The notes under the pieces: model-generated
Database searches by the model: none
Told to the model about the DNA's origin: nothing
What the model saw: the letters and a program-made list of their open reading frames with translations, nothing else
DNA from: Halomonas sp. 54_146
Lineage (GTDB): Bacteria > Pseudomonadota > Gammaproteobacteria > Pseudomonadales > Halomonadaceae
Direction of reading: 5' to 3'
NCBI RefSeq assembly: GCF_001507855.1
Contig: NZ_LGEN01000013.1
Coordinates: 22,822-86,821, forward strand
Length of the DNA stretch: 64,000 nucleotides
In this document: positions 55,747 through 64,000 of the stretch, piece after piece
How the letters are laid out: every line of letters starts with the position of its first letter
How positions within the stretch are numbered: position 1 is the first letter of the stretch
Made by a program: the position numbers and the translations under genes

Positions 55747-56523
55747 CTACCTGAGCTGAAATTCAATTCGCTGGGTGGCATTACGCAACCGATCACTGGG
55801 TTCAAATTGCCACTGGCTAATCGCGCTTTGCGCGGCATCGTCAAACACGCGACGGGGCTGCGCATTGGTTACTCGGATAGTGCTGCTATCAACGCTGCCA
55901 TCGCGGCGAATCATAAAAGCAACCTCGACAAACCCCTCCATACCGCGGCGCTGCGCGCGGGAAGGATAAGTAGGATTGACACGGCGGGTAGGTGCCACCT
56001 GCCCCACGCTAACCGGTTCATTAGAAGGCGCTGCTTGAGCATCCGGTGCCGACTCATGTTCAGCAGCCGGTGCTTCTATTTGACTTAAAAAAGCACTTTG
56101 CGTAGGTGGCTCAGCAGGCGCTGCCTGCTGAGGGGGTTCCTGCGCTGGTTGAGGCGCTGGTTGTGGGCGCGGCTCTGGTTGAGGCGTTGGTTGAGGTTCT
56201 GGCGCAAGCTCAGTGTCTTTTTCCACTGGCTCCACGGGTTCCTCCGGCAGCTCTACTTCCGGCAGGTTAATGGTGCTTTCGGCGACCTGGGGCGGCTCGG
56301 GTGCGGGCTCAGCCGGCGCTTGCTGTGGCACAGCTTCAACGGGTGGCGGCGCTGGCGCTGCTTGCTCAGGAGCTACCTGCGGCGCTGCAACTATCGTCAT
56401 TGCTATGCTCATATCCAGCTTTTCGGGTGCCTGTTCTGGGGGCGCAACCAGCTGAGCAAGCAGCCAGAATAAGCCCACCGCAAACATGCCCCCTCCCAGC
56501 AGCGACAGCGCATACCGCATCAT
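55747..56523 (-). CDS. tonB: TonB-family energy transducer
   Basis: A 258-residue periplasm-spanning protein. One N-terminal membrane helix (about 4-26) is followed by a long Pro/Glu/Gln-rich spacer (about 45-145) that spans the periplasm, and a C-terminal TonB domain (about 170-258) with YPSRAQRRGMEGFVEVAFMIRRDG and QPRRVFDDAAQSAISQWQFEP. Two adjacent ATGs (56523 and 56520) overlap the exbD stop, so translation is coupled. With ExbB/ExbD it powers outer-membrane TonB-dependent receptors, for siderophores among others. It is the last gene of a Fur-box operon resembling Vibrio TonB2. Confidence 0.94.
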   Translation of the reverse strand: MMRYALSLLGGGMFAVGLFWLLAQLVAPPEQAPEKLDMSIAMTIVAAPQVAPEQAAPAPPPVEAVPQQAPAEPAPEPPQVAESTINLPEVELPEEPVEPVEKDTELAPEPQPTPQPEPRPQPAPQPAQEPPQQAAPAEPPTQSAFLSQIEAPAAEHESAPDAQAAPSNEPVSVGQVAPTRRVNPTYPSRAQRRGMEGFVEVAFMIRRDGSVDSSTIRVTNAQPRRVFDDAAQSAISQWQFEPSDRLRNATQRIEFQLR

Positions 56524-56930
56524 AGTCCGCTCCGACTCGCGGCTACCGCTATTTGGTCAACCCCGGCTTCACGCAGTTGATCCATCACTTCAATCAGCAC
56601 GCCCGTGGTGGAGTCGCGATCAGCCTGGATAACCACCGAGCCATTGTCACTCAGCATTGCGGCGACCTCTTGACCAACCCGGTGAATATCCACTGGGCTA
56701 CCGTCTACCCACACCGCCCCTTGCGGAGAAACAGCAACAAGCACCTGGGCATCCGGGCGCGGGGTGGCAGCGCTGGATTCCGGCCGATTAATCTCGACGC
56801 CGCTTTCTTTAACAAAGCTGGTGGTGACGATAAAAAAAATCAGCATGATAAACACCACGTCCAGCATGGGCGTAAGGTTGACCTCATTGCTTTCTTCCGT
56901 GGCGTTTATGGAACGGCGTCTACGCATCAT
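56520..56930 (-). CDS. exbD: ExbD/TolR biopolymer transport protein
   Basis: A 136-residue inner-membrane protein. It starts MMRRRRSINATEESNEVNLTP, has one membrane helix (about 21-41) with Asp24, the proton-relay residue, and a periplasmic domain with SPQGAVWVDGSPV and VVIQADRDSTTG. ATG 56930 has GGAGGAG just upstream; the next ATG (56927) is equally possible. Longer in-frame starts inside exbB are rejected. It overlaps the exbB end by 11 bases and the tonB start by a few bases. Confidence 0.93.
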   Translation of the reverse strand: MMRRRRSINATEESNEVNLTPMLDVVFIMLIFFIVTTSFVKESGVEINRPESSAATPRPDAQVLVAVSPQGAVWVDGSPVDIHRVGQEVAAMLSDNGSVVIQADRDSTTGVLIEVMDQLREAGVDQIAVAASRSGL

Positions 56931-57462
56931 TCTCCTCCACTGCCCGCGCCAAGCGATCATGCAGCCGTTGGTCTTCACGGCGAATGACGTGCTCTAAACG
57001 ACTAATAAACAACAGCCCCACCACGGCAATGGCCATGCCGGTTAAGGTCGGCAGCGTCGCCCGAGCCACGCCATCCGCCATGGCGCGCGCTTGATGGGTT
57101 TCACTCAACGAAAGACTATCAAACACGCTAATCATGCCCGTTACCGTGCCAAGCAAGCCCAACAGCGGACAAAGCGCGACCAATAATTTCAACCACGGCA
57201 AGGGTCTGCGCAGCCTGGCTACCAGGGCTTCTGCCCACACTTGGCGCAGCGTGCGGGCACTCCAACTGGCATGATCACTGCGTGCTGCCCAGCGGCGTAA
57301 CAGCTGGCGGCGCGCGATACGCCAGGTAATGCGGTAATACCACCAGCGCTCTATTGCCATCGCAAACACCAGCACTGCCACCACTGCCAGCACCACCAGC
57401 ACGGCACCACCCGCCTCGACTAGGCGTTCAACGGGTTCCAACCAAAGAGGGAGAGCGACCAT
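56920..57462 (-). CDS. exbB: ExbB/TolQ-type proton channel protein
   Basis: A 180-residue inner-membrane protein with three helices (about 18-38, 95-117 and 138-160). LKLLVALCPLLGLLGTVTGMISVFD is the MotA/TolQ/ExbB signature, and ATLPTLTGMAIAVVGLLFISRLE the last helix with the conserved Thr. It forms the proton channel with ExbD. It is the short, second ExbB of the cluster, as ExbB2 in Vibrio, and follows the longer homologue at once. Confidence 0.93.
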   Translation of the reverse strand: MVALPLWLEPVERLVEAGGAVLVVLAVVAVLVFAMAIERWWYYRITWRIARRQLLRRWAARSDHASWSARTLRQVWAEALVARLRRPLPWLKLLVALCPLLGLLGTVTGMISVFDSLSLSETHQARAMADGVARATLPTLTGMAIAVVGLLFISRLEHVIRREDQRLHDRLARAVEENDA

Positions 57463-57463
57463 A

Positions 57464-58843
57464 TCAAGTCACCGCTGGCAAGCTGGAGGGCAAATGGCTT
57501 TCTAGATGATCGGCTAGCGTCGCGCTCGCCTGCCCTTCAATCACATGAATTAAATAACGGCTACGGCCCGCCAGTGCGGTCTGCACAAACAGCAGCGGCA
57601 CCGCGGTAATCAACCCTAATACCGTGGTCACCAGCGCCTGGCTGATCCCCCCCGCCATTAGCTGTGGGTCGCCAGTACCAAATACGGTAATCGCCTGAAA
57701 GGTAACGATCATGCCCGTTACCGTGCCTAGCAAACCAAGCAGCGGTGCAATGGCGGCAAGCAGCTTCACCATTGGCTGGCTGCGCTCTAGCCGCGGCAGT
57801 TCAGCCAGCACCGCTTCATCCAGCCGCGCCTCCAGCGCCTCTGGCGTTTGGTGTTTATCCAGGCCTTCAAAACGCAGTAGAACGCGCCCCAGCGGATTAT
57901 TAGCCTGTAGCTGATTAAGCGACTGACGCTGACGATGAACGCGCACACTGACCAGCACGAGATATAGGTATTGCCCTAACCCTATGGTGAGGCCAAAAAT
58001 ACCCAATGCCACGACCACGTAACCGACATAACCGCCCTGCTGGAAGCGTTCCCATAGGCTGGGCTGCTGGGCCAATGCCTGCAGCACGCTGCCCTGAGTA
58101 GGATCCACCGCGAACAGGTTGCTTTCGCCCTGGTAATACGCTGCCAGTAGCCCGCTAATGGCATCAGGCGTGCGCGGCAGCACCGCTAGGCTGCCATCGC
58201 CTTCACTGCGCTCTACTAGCTTGCTCTCGGTAAACGCAGCGAACTCACCTAAACGTACCAGCTCGCGTGTGGCTATCTCGCCGTTGGCATCGGCGATAGG
58301 CAGTGTGAGCCGCTCAGCGCGCCCGGTACGGGCAGTTAATGCTGCCAAGCGATCCACCACGTTCTCTATCTGGTGGCGCTCAAGCACTTCCACGTCATCC
58401 AAACGAGGTAGCAGCGAGCCGTCTTCCAGGGTTAGCAAGCTCTTTTCGCCGAACGCGTTGCGTAGCTCAGCGCTATGTCGAACAAGACTAGCCAGCAAAC
58501 CTGCAAGCGCTTCACCCTGCTCTGGCTGACGCTCACTTAACGCGTTGGCTTGATTGGCTTGGTCTGCCTGTTGTTCCAACAGCGCTTCATGCTGTTGCTC
58601 AGCGGCCTGGTAATCAGCACGTGCCTGTTCAAGTGCGGCTTCAAGCGCTTGCGGGTCATCTAAAAAGCGCATAAAGCGCTGCTGATCGCGTACTTCAGCC
58701 GCTTCGCGTGCTTCACGTAGCGAAGTTGCGCTATCAGCGTGCGCCATGGAAACGCCGCTAAGCGCAACCAGCACCAGCAGTGCGCCAACACAGCCAAGAC
58801 GGCGAATGGCTTGGTAATAAACAGGTAGGCAATAACGGCTCAC
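57464..58843 (-). CDS. Large ExbB-like protein (TtpC type) with periplasmic coiled-coil domain
   Basis: A 459-residue protein with a signal-like N-terminal helix (about 16-36), a long helical Gln/Glu/Ala-rich periplasmic part with coiled-coil character (about 38-125), and a C-terminal MotA/TolQ/ExbB domain. MVKLLAAIAPLLGLLGTVTGMIVTFQ is the signature and ISQALVTTVLGLITAVPLLF the following helix. In Vibrio the TonB2 system needs a similar protein, TtpC, as a link between the ExbB2D2 complex and TonB2. The start is GTG, overlapping the DUF3450 stop by four bases. The substrate range of the system is unknown. Confidence 0.9.
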   Translation of the reverse strand: MSRYCLPVYYQAIRRLGCVGALLVLVALSGVSMAHADSATSLREAREAAEVRDQQRFMRFLDDPQALEAALEQARADYQAAEQQHEALLEQQADQANQANALSERQPEQGEALAGLLASLVRHSAELRNAFGEKSLLTLEDGSLLPRLDDVEVLERHQIENVVDRLAALTARTGRAERLTLPIADANGEIATRELVRLGEFAAFTESKLVERSEGDGSLAVLPRTPDAISGLLAAYYQGESNLFAVDPTQGSVLQALAQQPSLWERFQQGGYVGYVVVALGIFGLTIGLGQYLYLVLVSVRVHRQRQSLNQLQANNPLGRVLLRFEGLDKHQTPEALEARLDEAVLAELPRLERSQPMVKLLAAIAPLLGLLGTVTGMIVTFQAITVFGTGDPQLMAGGISQALVTTVLGLITAVPLLFVQTALAGRSRYLIHVIEGQASATLADHLESHLPSSLPAVT

Positions 58844-59622
58844 TGTTGCTCTCCCTGCTGGTCGATCACACTAATGGAGAGCGGCAAGGTTAATAGATCC
58901 GGGGCGCGCTGATCTTCCACTATACGCAGCCCACTGCGCACTTCACGCAGGTGCTCGTCATTTAGCGGCTGCCATGCACCGCTTTGGGCACTCCACACAC
59001 CGCCCTCGCGGCCATCGGGGGTTAGGTAGTAAAAGCCGATACGCCCGATGCGTAAGAAGTCTACCTCACGTTCGCGGCCATTCTGGCTTAAACGCCCCCG
59101 CCAGCTGTCCATATCCTGCCCATAGCCGAGTTCAACGCGCCATGCTTCAAGCAATCTATTAATGCGCTCACTGGTGTTTTCGCCGCGTTCATCTGGTTGG
59201 CGCTCAACGCGTGCTAAACGTTCATCGCGTAAGAATGGCAAGTCACGGTTAATCCATTGGCTCAACTGCTCGGCCATGTTTTGTTCGATCACGGGCAGCG
59301 CCGCACGGGTCTCGTCAAGCGCATCTAATGCAGTGGCCAAGCGTTGCTGGCGCTCAGCTTCTTTGGCCAGGCGCTCAGTTAAAGAAGCGTTGTCTGCCGT
59401 CAGCTGGCGGGTTTCACGCTCCAAACGGCGCAGCTCTTCCCACTGGCTGCGCGTTTGCTCATCGGCGGTATCTATTTGCTGCTGGAACGCTGCCTGAGTG
59501 TGCTGGGCCTCTATACGTTCGGCCGCTTGCGCCACTGCTTGATCGCTTGCCAACAGCGTGCCACTGGTCAGCATTCCTACCAACCACCATCCATGCAAGG
59601 CAAAGAAAGGCCTGTTCAGCAC
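58840..59622 (-). CDS. DUF3450 periplasmic protein
   Basis: A 260-residue exported protein with an N-terminal signal helix (about 8-30). Residues about 30-115 are a coiled coil (ERIEAQHTQAAFQQQIDTAD and following), and the C-terminal half (RIGRIGFYYLTPDGREGGVW) is the conserved DUF3450 core. GTG 59622 follows GGAGAG. It heads the TonB operon, the usual place for DUF3450, and has a Fur box about 110 bp upstream. It probably belongs to the TonB energising complex; a biochemical role is not known. Confidence 0.88.
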   Translation of the reverse strand: MLNRPFFALHGWWLVGMLTSGTLLASDQAVAQAAERIEAQHTQAAFQQQIDTADEQTRSQWEELRRLERETRQLTADNASLTERLAKEAERQQRLATALDALDETRAALPVIEQNMAEQLSQWINRDLPFLRDERLARVERQPDERGENTSERINRLLEAWRVELGYGQDMDSWRGRLSQNGREREVDFLRIGRIGFYYLTPDGREGGVWSAQSGAWQPLNDEHLREVRSGLRIVEDQRAPDLLTLPLSISVIDQQGEQQ

Positions 59623-59733
59623 GTCAACTCTCCGTTACTGAGTAGCGGGCGACTACCAACGCCCGCTAAAAACCAATTGGATATCAGAATGATTTGCGTT
59701 TAACTTTTGCGCTGACTAGCCTACCATCAAAAA

Positions 59734-59756
59734 GATAAATGACAATATTTATCATT
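59734..59756. promoter_or_regulatory. Fur box before the TonB operon
   Basis: GATAAAT-N6-ATTTATC (59734-59753) forms an inverted repeat that continues as CATT, close to the Fur consensus GATAATGATAATCATTATC. It lies about 110 bp before the DUF3450 start. Iron repression of the whole TonB cluster is a reasonable inference. Confidence 0.75.
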
Positions 59757-59825
59757 AGCATTAAGAAAAAACAGGAGGCAGAGCAGTAAAAAAGGGACAG
59801 AGCGTATAAAAAGAGTCAGCGCGCA

Positions 59826-59851
59826 TAAAAACGGGAGCTTATGGCTCCCGT
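59826..59851 (-). terminator. Rho-independent terminator after nrdF
   Basis: ACGGGAGC (59831-59838) pairs with GCTCCCGT (59844-59851) around a five-base loop; on the minus strand a run of five Ts follows. It starts 23 bp after the nrdF stop. Confidence 0.9.
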
Positions 59852-59874
59852 GGGTGATTCAACGACTTTAGTGC

Positions 59875-60870
<996 letters not shown>

Positions 60871-60889
60871 TTAAAAAATCGTTACGCAC

Positions 60890-63073
60890 CTACAGCGTGC
60901 AGGAGACACAGCCTTCTACTTCGGTGCCTTCAAGCGCACTCTGGCGCAGGCGAATGTAGTAAAGCGTTTTGATCCCTTTTCGCCATGCGTAAATCTGCGC
61001 TTTGTTGATGTCGCGTGTGGTAGCGGTATCAGGGAAAAATAGCGTTAGCGATAGCCCTTGATCAACATGCTGGGAAGCTTCTGCATAGGTGTCGATGATT
61101 TTTTCCGGGCCAATTTCGTAGGCATCCTGGAAGTAATCAAAATTCGCCTCGTTCAAAAACGGCGCAGGGTAATAAACGCGCCCCAGCTTGCCTTCTTTAC
61201 GGATCTCAATACGCGCCGCCACCGGGTGAATACTGGAGGTGGAGTTATTGATATAAGAGATAGAGCCGGTTGGCGGCACCGCCTGCAGGTTACGGTTATA
61301 TAAACCATGCGCCATCACCGAGGCTTTAAGCGCTTGCCACTCTTCTTGGGTGGGCAAGGCAATACCACCACGCTCAAATAGCCCGCGCACTTTCTCCGTG
61401 CGCGGCAGCCACGCTTGATCCGTGTACTTATCAAAGAACGCACCCGATGCGTAGGTGGAGTCTTCAAACCCAGCAAAGGCTTCGCCGTGTTCAATCGCTA
61501 GCTGGTTAGAGGCACGAATGGCATGGAAGGCGACGCAGTAGAAGTAGAGATTGGTAAAATCCAAGCCCTCGTCTGAACCGTAGTAAATGTGTTCCCGTGC
61601 AAGGTAGCCGTGCAGGTTCATCTGCCCAAGGCCAATGGCACGAGACTTAGCGTTACCTTCAGCAATAGAGGGTACGCTGCGCAGGTTGCTCATCTCGGAA
61701 ACGGCAGTCAAACCACGAATGGCAATCTCGACGCTGGTACCGATATCGCCTGAATCCATCACTTTGGCGATATTCATCGAACCCAGGTTGCAGGAGATAT
61801 CCTGCCCAACATGGCGATAGCCAAGGTCGTCGTCGTATTCGGTGGGCGTATTGACCTGAAGAATTTCAGAGCACAGGTTGCTCATATTGATACGACCGGC
61901 AATCGGGTTGGCGCGGTTTACCGTATCTTCAAACATAATGTACGGGTAGCCGGATTCAAACTGCAGCTCGGCCAGGGTTTGGAAGAACGCACGGGCATTA
62001 ATTTTGTGCTTACGGATGCGCGCATCGGCGACCATTTCATGGTACTTCTCGGTCACGCTGATATCGCCAAACGGCACGCCATACACCCGTTCGACATCGT
62101 AGGGCGAGAACAGGTACATGTCGTCGTTGCGCTTGGCCAGCTCAAAGGTGATATCCGGAATTGTCACACCCAGTGACAGCGTTTTAATGCGGATTTTCTC
62201 ATCGGCATTTTCACGCTTGGTATCCAAAAAGCGCAGAATATCCGGGTGGTGAGCGTTCAGATAGACTGCACCAGCCCCCTGCCGTGCGCCTAGCTGGTTG
62301 GCGTAAGAAAAGGCATCTTCCAGCAGTTTCATGATCGGGATAATACCCGACGACTGATTCTCGATACGCTTAATGGGCGCGCCAGACTCGCGGATGTTAC
62401 TCAGCAAGAAGGCAACGCCGCCGCCGCGCTTGGAGAGCTGGAGCGCTGAGTTGATCGAGCGACCAATCGACTCCATATTGTCTTCAATACGCAGCAGGAA
62501 GCAGGAAACCAGCTCGCCGCGCTGCTGCTTACCGCAGTTCAGGAACGTCGGCGTGGCCGGCTGAAAGCGGCCGCTGATAACTTCATCGACCAGCGATTTA
62601 GCGAGCGCTTCACCACCACGCGCCAGCGTCAACGCCACCATGCAAACCCGGTCTTCATAGCGCTCTAGGTAGCGCTTGCCGTCGAACGTTTTCAGCGTGT
62701 AGCTGGTGTAATACTTAAACGCGCCCAGGAAGCTTGGAAAACGGAATTTGTAGGCGTAGGCCTGCTCAAACAGCGCCTTGATAAACGCAAAGTCGTACTG
62801 AGCCAGCATGTCGGCTTCGTAGTAGCCTTCTTCGATCAGGTAATCGAGTTTCTCTTCCAACGAGTGGAAGAACACGGTGTTTTGGTTAACGTGCTGCAAA
62901 AAATACTGGCGCGCGGCTTCGCGGTCTTTATCCAGCTGTAGTTCGCCGTTGGCACCGTAAAGATTGAGCATGGCATTCAGCGCATGGTAGTCCAGCGTTC
63001 GCGTCTCACCAGCCCCTGCAGCAGGCCGCTTTTCATCAACCACATTGTTGGGGGCTACGTTTGTCGTTTCCAA
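60890..63073 (-). CDS. nrdE: Class Ib ribonucleotide reductase, large (catalytic) subunit
   Basis: A 727-residue catalytic subunit reducing NDPs. [23 protein letters not shown] holds one active-site Cys, NLCSEILQ the radical Cys region and [11 protein letters not shown] the following loop; the tail CVSCTL has the Cys pair that exchanges with NrdH. There is no N-terminal ATP-cone, as expected for class Ib, so general activity is not regulated by dATP the way NrdA is. The likely start is TTG 63073, with AAAGGAG ten bases upstream, placing the start inside nrdI; no ATG lies in the first 34 codons. Confidence 0.94.
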   Translation of the reverse strand: METTNVAPNNVVDEKRPAAGAGETRTLDYHALNAMLNLYGANGELQLDKDREAARQYFLQHVNQNTVFFHSLEEKLDYLIEEGYYEADMLAQYDFAFIKALFEQAYAYKFRFPSFLGAFKYYTSYTLKTFDGKRYLERYEDRVCMVALTLARGGEALAKSLVDEVISGRFQPATPTFLNCGKQQRGELVSCFLLRIEDNMESIGRSINSALQLSKRGGGVAFLLSNIRESGAPIKRIENQSSGIIPIMKLLEDAFSYANQLGARQGAGAVYLNAHHPDILRFLDTKRENADEKIRIKTLSLGVTIPDITFELAKRNDDMYLFSPYDVERVYGVPFGDISVTEKYHEMVADARIRKHKINARAFFQTLAELQFESGYPYIMFEDTVNRANPIAGRINMSNLCSEILQVNTPTEYDDDLGYRHVGQDISCNLGSMNIAKVMDSGDIGTSVEIAIRGLTAVSEMSNLRSVPSIAEGNAKSRAIGLGQMNLHGYLAREHIYYGSDEGLDFTNLYFYCVAFHAIRASNQLAIEHGEAFAGFEDSTYASGAFFDKYTDQAWLPRTEKVRGLFERGGIALPTQEEWQALKASVMAHGLYNRNLQAVPPTGSISYINNSTSSIHPVAARIEIRKEGKLGRVYYPAPFLNEANFDYFQDAYEIGPEKIIDTYAEASQHVDQGLSLTLFFPDTATTRDINKAQIYAWRKGIKTLYYIRLRQSALEGTEVEGCVSCTL

Positions 63074-63489
63074 AACTCTTCTACTCCTTTGCGTACTTTG
63101 ACGACATCATCATCAGTGCCAAGCAGTTCAAATCTATACAGCAGCGGCACTTGGCATTTTTGCGCAATGATGCGCCCAGCCAGACCATACGCGTCGCCAA
63201 AATTAGTATTTCCAGCAGCAATGACGCCGCGAATAAGGTGTCGGTTTTGCTCGTCGTTTAAAAAGCGAATTACCTGCGCCGGCACCGCCCCTTTCACCGT
63301 TCCGCCACCGTAGGTAGGCGTTACTAATAGGTAGGGGTGTTCTACGCGTAACGCCGCTTCTTCACGATTTAGCGGCAGCCGCTGGGCACTTAAACCAAGC
63401 TTTTGGATAAAACGGTGGGTGTTTTCCGACTTGGTGGAGAAGTACACCAGCGTACCGGTACGCTCAGCTTCCACATTAGCGGGTTGCAT
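63055..63489 (-). CDS. nrdI: NrdI flavodoxin-like protein
   Basis: A 144-residue flavodoxin-type protein. [19 protein letters not shown] is the phosphate-binding loop for FMN and [17 protein letters not shown] the second FMN loop; [22 protein letters not shown] follows. It supplies the oxidant that builds the Mn/Fe tyrosyl radical of NrdF. The ATG at 63489 follows nrdH after nine bases, and its end overlaps the nrdE start by 19 bases. Confidence 0.94.
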   Translation of the reverse strand: MQPANVEAERTGTLVYFSTKSENTHRFIQKLGLSAQRLPLNREEAALRVEHPYLLVTPTYGGGTVKGAVPAQVIRFLNDEQNRHLIRGVIAAGNTNFGDAYGLAGRIIAQKCQVPLLYRFELLGTDDDVVKVRKGVEEFWKRQT

Positions 63490-63498
63490 GGCAGCACA

Positions 63499-63720
63499 TT
63501 ACGCCAGCGCTTGAATGCGGTCAGGGCGGAAACCCGACCAGTGCTCTTCACCCACCACCACGACTGGCAACTGGCGATAACCCAATGCTTCTACTTCTTT
63601 TTGGGCATCGGCTTCAGCAGCAATATCGATAACGGTATATTCTAGGCCTTGCTTATCAAGCGCGCGGTAGGTTGCGGTGCATTGAACACAGGCGGGCTTG
63701 CTATAAATTTGGATTTTCAT
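63499..63720 (-). CDS. nrdH: NrdH glutaredoxin-like redoxin
   Basis: A 73-residue redoxin that reduces NrdE. The active site is CVQC in YSKPACVQCTATYRAL, as in most NrdH proteins, and HWSGFRPDRIQAL is the C-terminal signature. Length as in the family. It starts with ATG 63720 after a GAAGAGAA purine stretch and is the first gene of the operon. Confidence 0.96.
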   Translation of the reverse strand: MKIQIYSKPACVQCTATYRALDKQGLEYTVIDIAAEADAQKEVEALGYRQLPVVVVGEEHWSGFRPDRIQALA

Positions 63721-63754
63721 GGTTATTCTCTTCTCACAGCGGCATTTTCAGGAT

Positions 63755-63811
63755 ATAGCACATATAGTAGCCAATCCCTCCACAAAACACGACGCATACT
63801 ATATATAGAAT
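63755..63811. promoter_or_regulatory. Pair of NrdR-like boxes upstream of nrdH
   Basis: A box at 63796-63811 (with CTATATATAG in its middle) matches the NrdR consensus ACACTATATATAGTGT at 13 of 16 positions; a second, weaker one at 63755-63770 (CACATATAGT) matches 10. Their starts are 41 bp apart, about four helical turns, which suits paired NrdR sites. Repression by NrdR is inferred. Confidence 0.55.
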
Positions 63812-63901
63812 TATTAAAAATCAAATTAACTACATGTGGTATAGCTATTTTTCGAATTTATAGCCGTAAGCTACCCTATGCTCCAAAACTCCTGCCTGAT
63901 A

Positions 63902-64000
63902 ATCGAGTAGGAGGGGGAGTCGCCTCCCCCGTCCTCTCACACCACCGGGCATACGGTTCCGTACCACGGCGGTTCACGAAGAACGTCTAAGCCCTTTTGA
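63902..64000 (-). mobile_element. 3' end of a group II intron (domains V and VI), running out of the window
   Basis: On the minus strand, a hairpin built from ACCGCCG ... CGGTGGT enclosing GGTACGG-AA-CCGTATGCC resembles domain V of bacterial group II introns. It is followed by GGGGGAG-GCGA-CTCCCCC and CCTACTCGAT, which look like domain VI with its branch-point A and the intron end at 63902. The 5' part and any reverse transcriptase gene lie beyond position 64000. This assignment rests on recognising the conserved 3' end by eye; a fragment of a dead intron is equally possible. Confidence 0.65.

Noticed and set aside
56098..56472. Trp/Arg-rich plus-strand open frame opposite tonB
   Set aside because: Complement of the Pro/Glu/Gln-rich spacer of tonB; composition artefact.

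Overview
The window reads as chromosomal DNA of a Gammaproteobacterium of the Halomonas/Vreelandella type. This is inferred, not proven. The basis is gene order (algU-mucA-mucB-mucC-mucD, lepA-lepB-rnc-era-recO-pdxJ-acpS, and a GacS/BarA kinase divergent from cysM-rlmD-relA-mazG), a LiuR-type leucine catabolic operon, and the overall character of the proteins. Coding density is high. No tRNA, rRNA, CRISPR array or complete transposon was seen.

Layout. (1) 1-6.2 kb: the tail of an unidentified basic protein, a LemA / M48 membrane peptidase pair, a SixA phosphatase-CHAD fusion, a cysteine hydrolase and a ketopantoate reductase-like protein. (2) 6.3-25.1 kb: a branched-chain amino acid block. 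It holds a valine/isobutyrate arm (isobutyryl-CoA dehydrogenase, 3-hydroxyisobutyryl-CoA hydrolase, 3-hydroxyisobutyrate dehydrogenase), a five-gene Liv-type ABC importer, and liuR-liuABCDE for leucine to acetoacetate plus acetyl-CoA, followed by an acyl-CoA synthetase and a methyltransferase. Three similar palindromic sites, each about 65-85 bp before the first gene of an arm, suggest LiuR controls all three. (3) 25.2-35.5 kb: a small outer-membrane protein, a DUF1294 protein, RluF with a long basic tail, PEP carboxylase, and the cysM-rlmD-relA-mazG group. (4) 35.6-49.7 kb: a GacS/BarA hybrid kinase, then a long leftward run from algU (sigma-E) through mucABCD to lepA, lepB, rnc, era, recO, pdxJ and acpS. 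(5) 49.9-59.8 kb: an AroF-type DAHP synthase, DinG and RhlB helicases, a small basic protein coupled to exonuclease III, and a five-gene TonB energising operon behind a Fur box. (6) 59.9-64 kb: class Ib ribonucleotide reductase nrdHIEF behind two NrdR-like boxes, then the 3' end of a leftward group II intron whose body lies outside the window.

How they work together. The Liv importer brings in branched-chain substrates that the valine and leucine arms degrade. AlgU/MucABCD is the envelope-stress circuit, with MucD as its periplasmic protease. RelA, MazG and BarA/GacS are nutrient and stress regulators in one neighbourhood. The TonB operon and the manganese/iron-tolerant class Ib reductase both point to adaptation to iron limitation.

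A recurring odd feature is short tandem duplication (units of 9, 15, 17, 18, 20 and 21 bp) in many intergenic gaps and in three coding regions. No wholly new defence or metabolic system was recognised. The best leads are the inferred LiuR regulon, the SixA-CHAD fusion, the tandem repeat family, the long algU-mucA spacer, the His-rich tail on PdxJ, and the arginine in the LivF Walker A motif.
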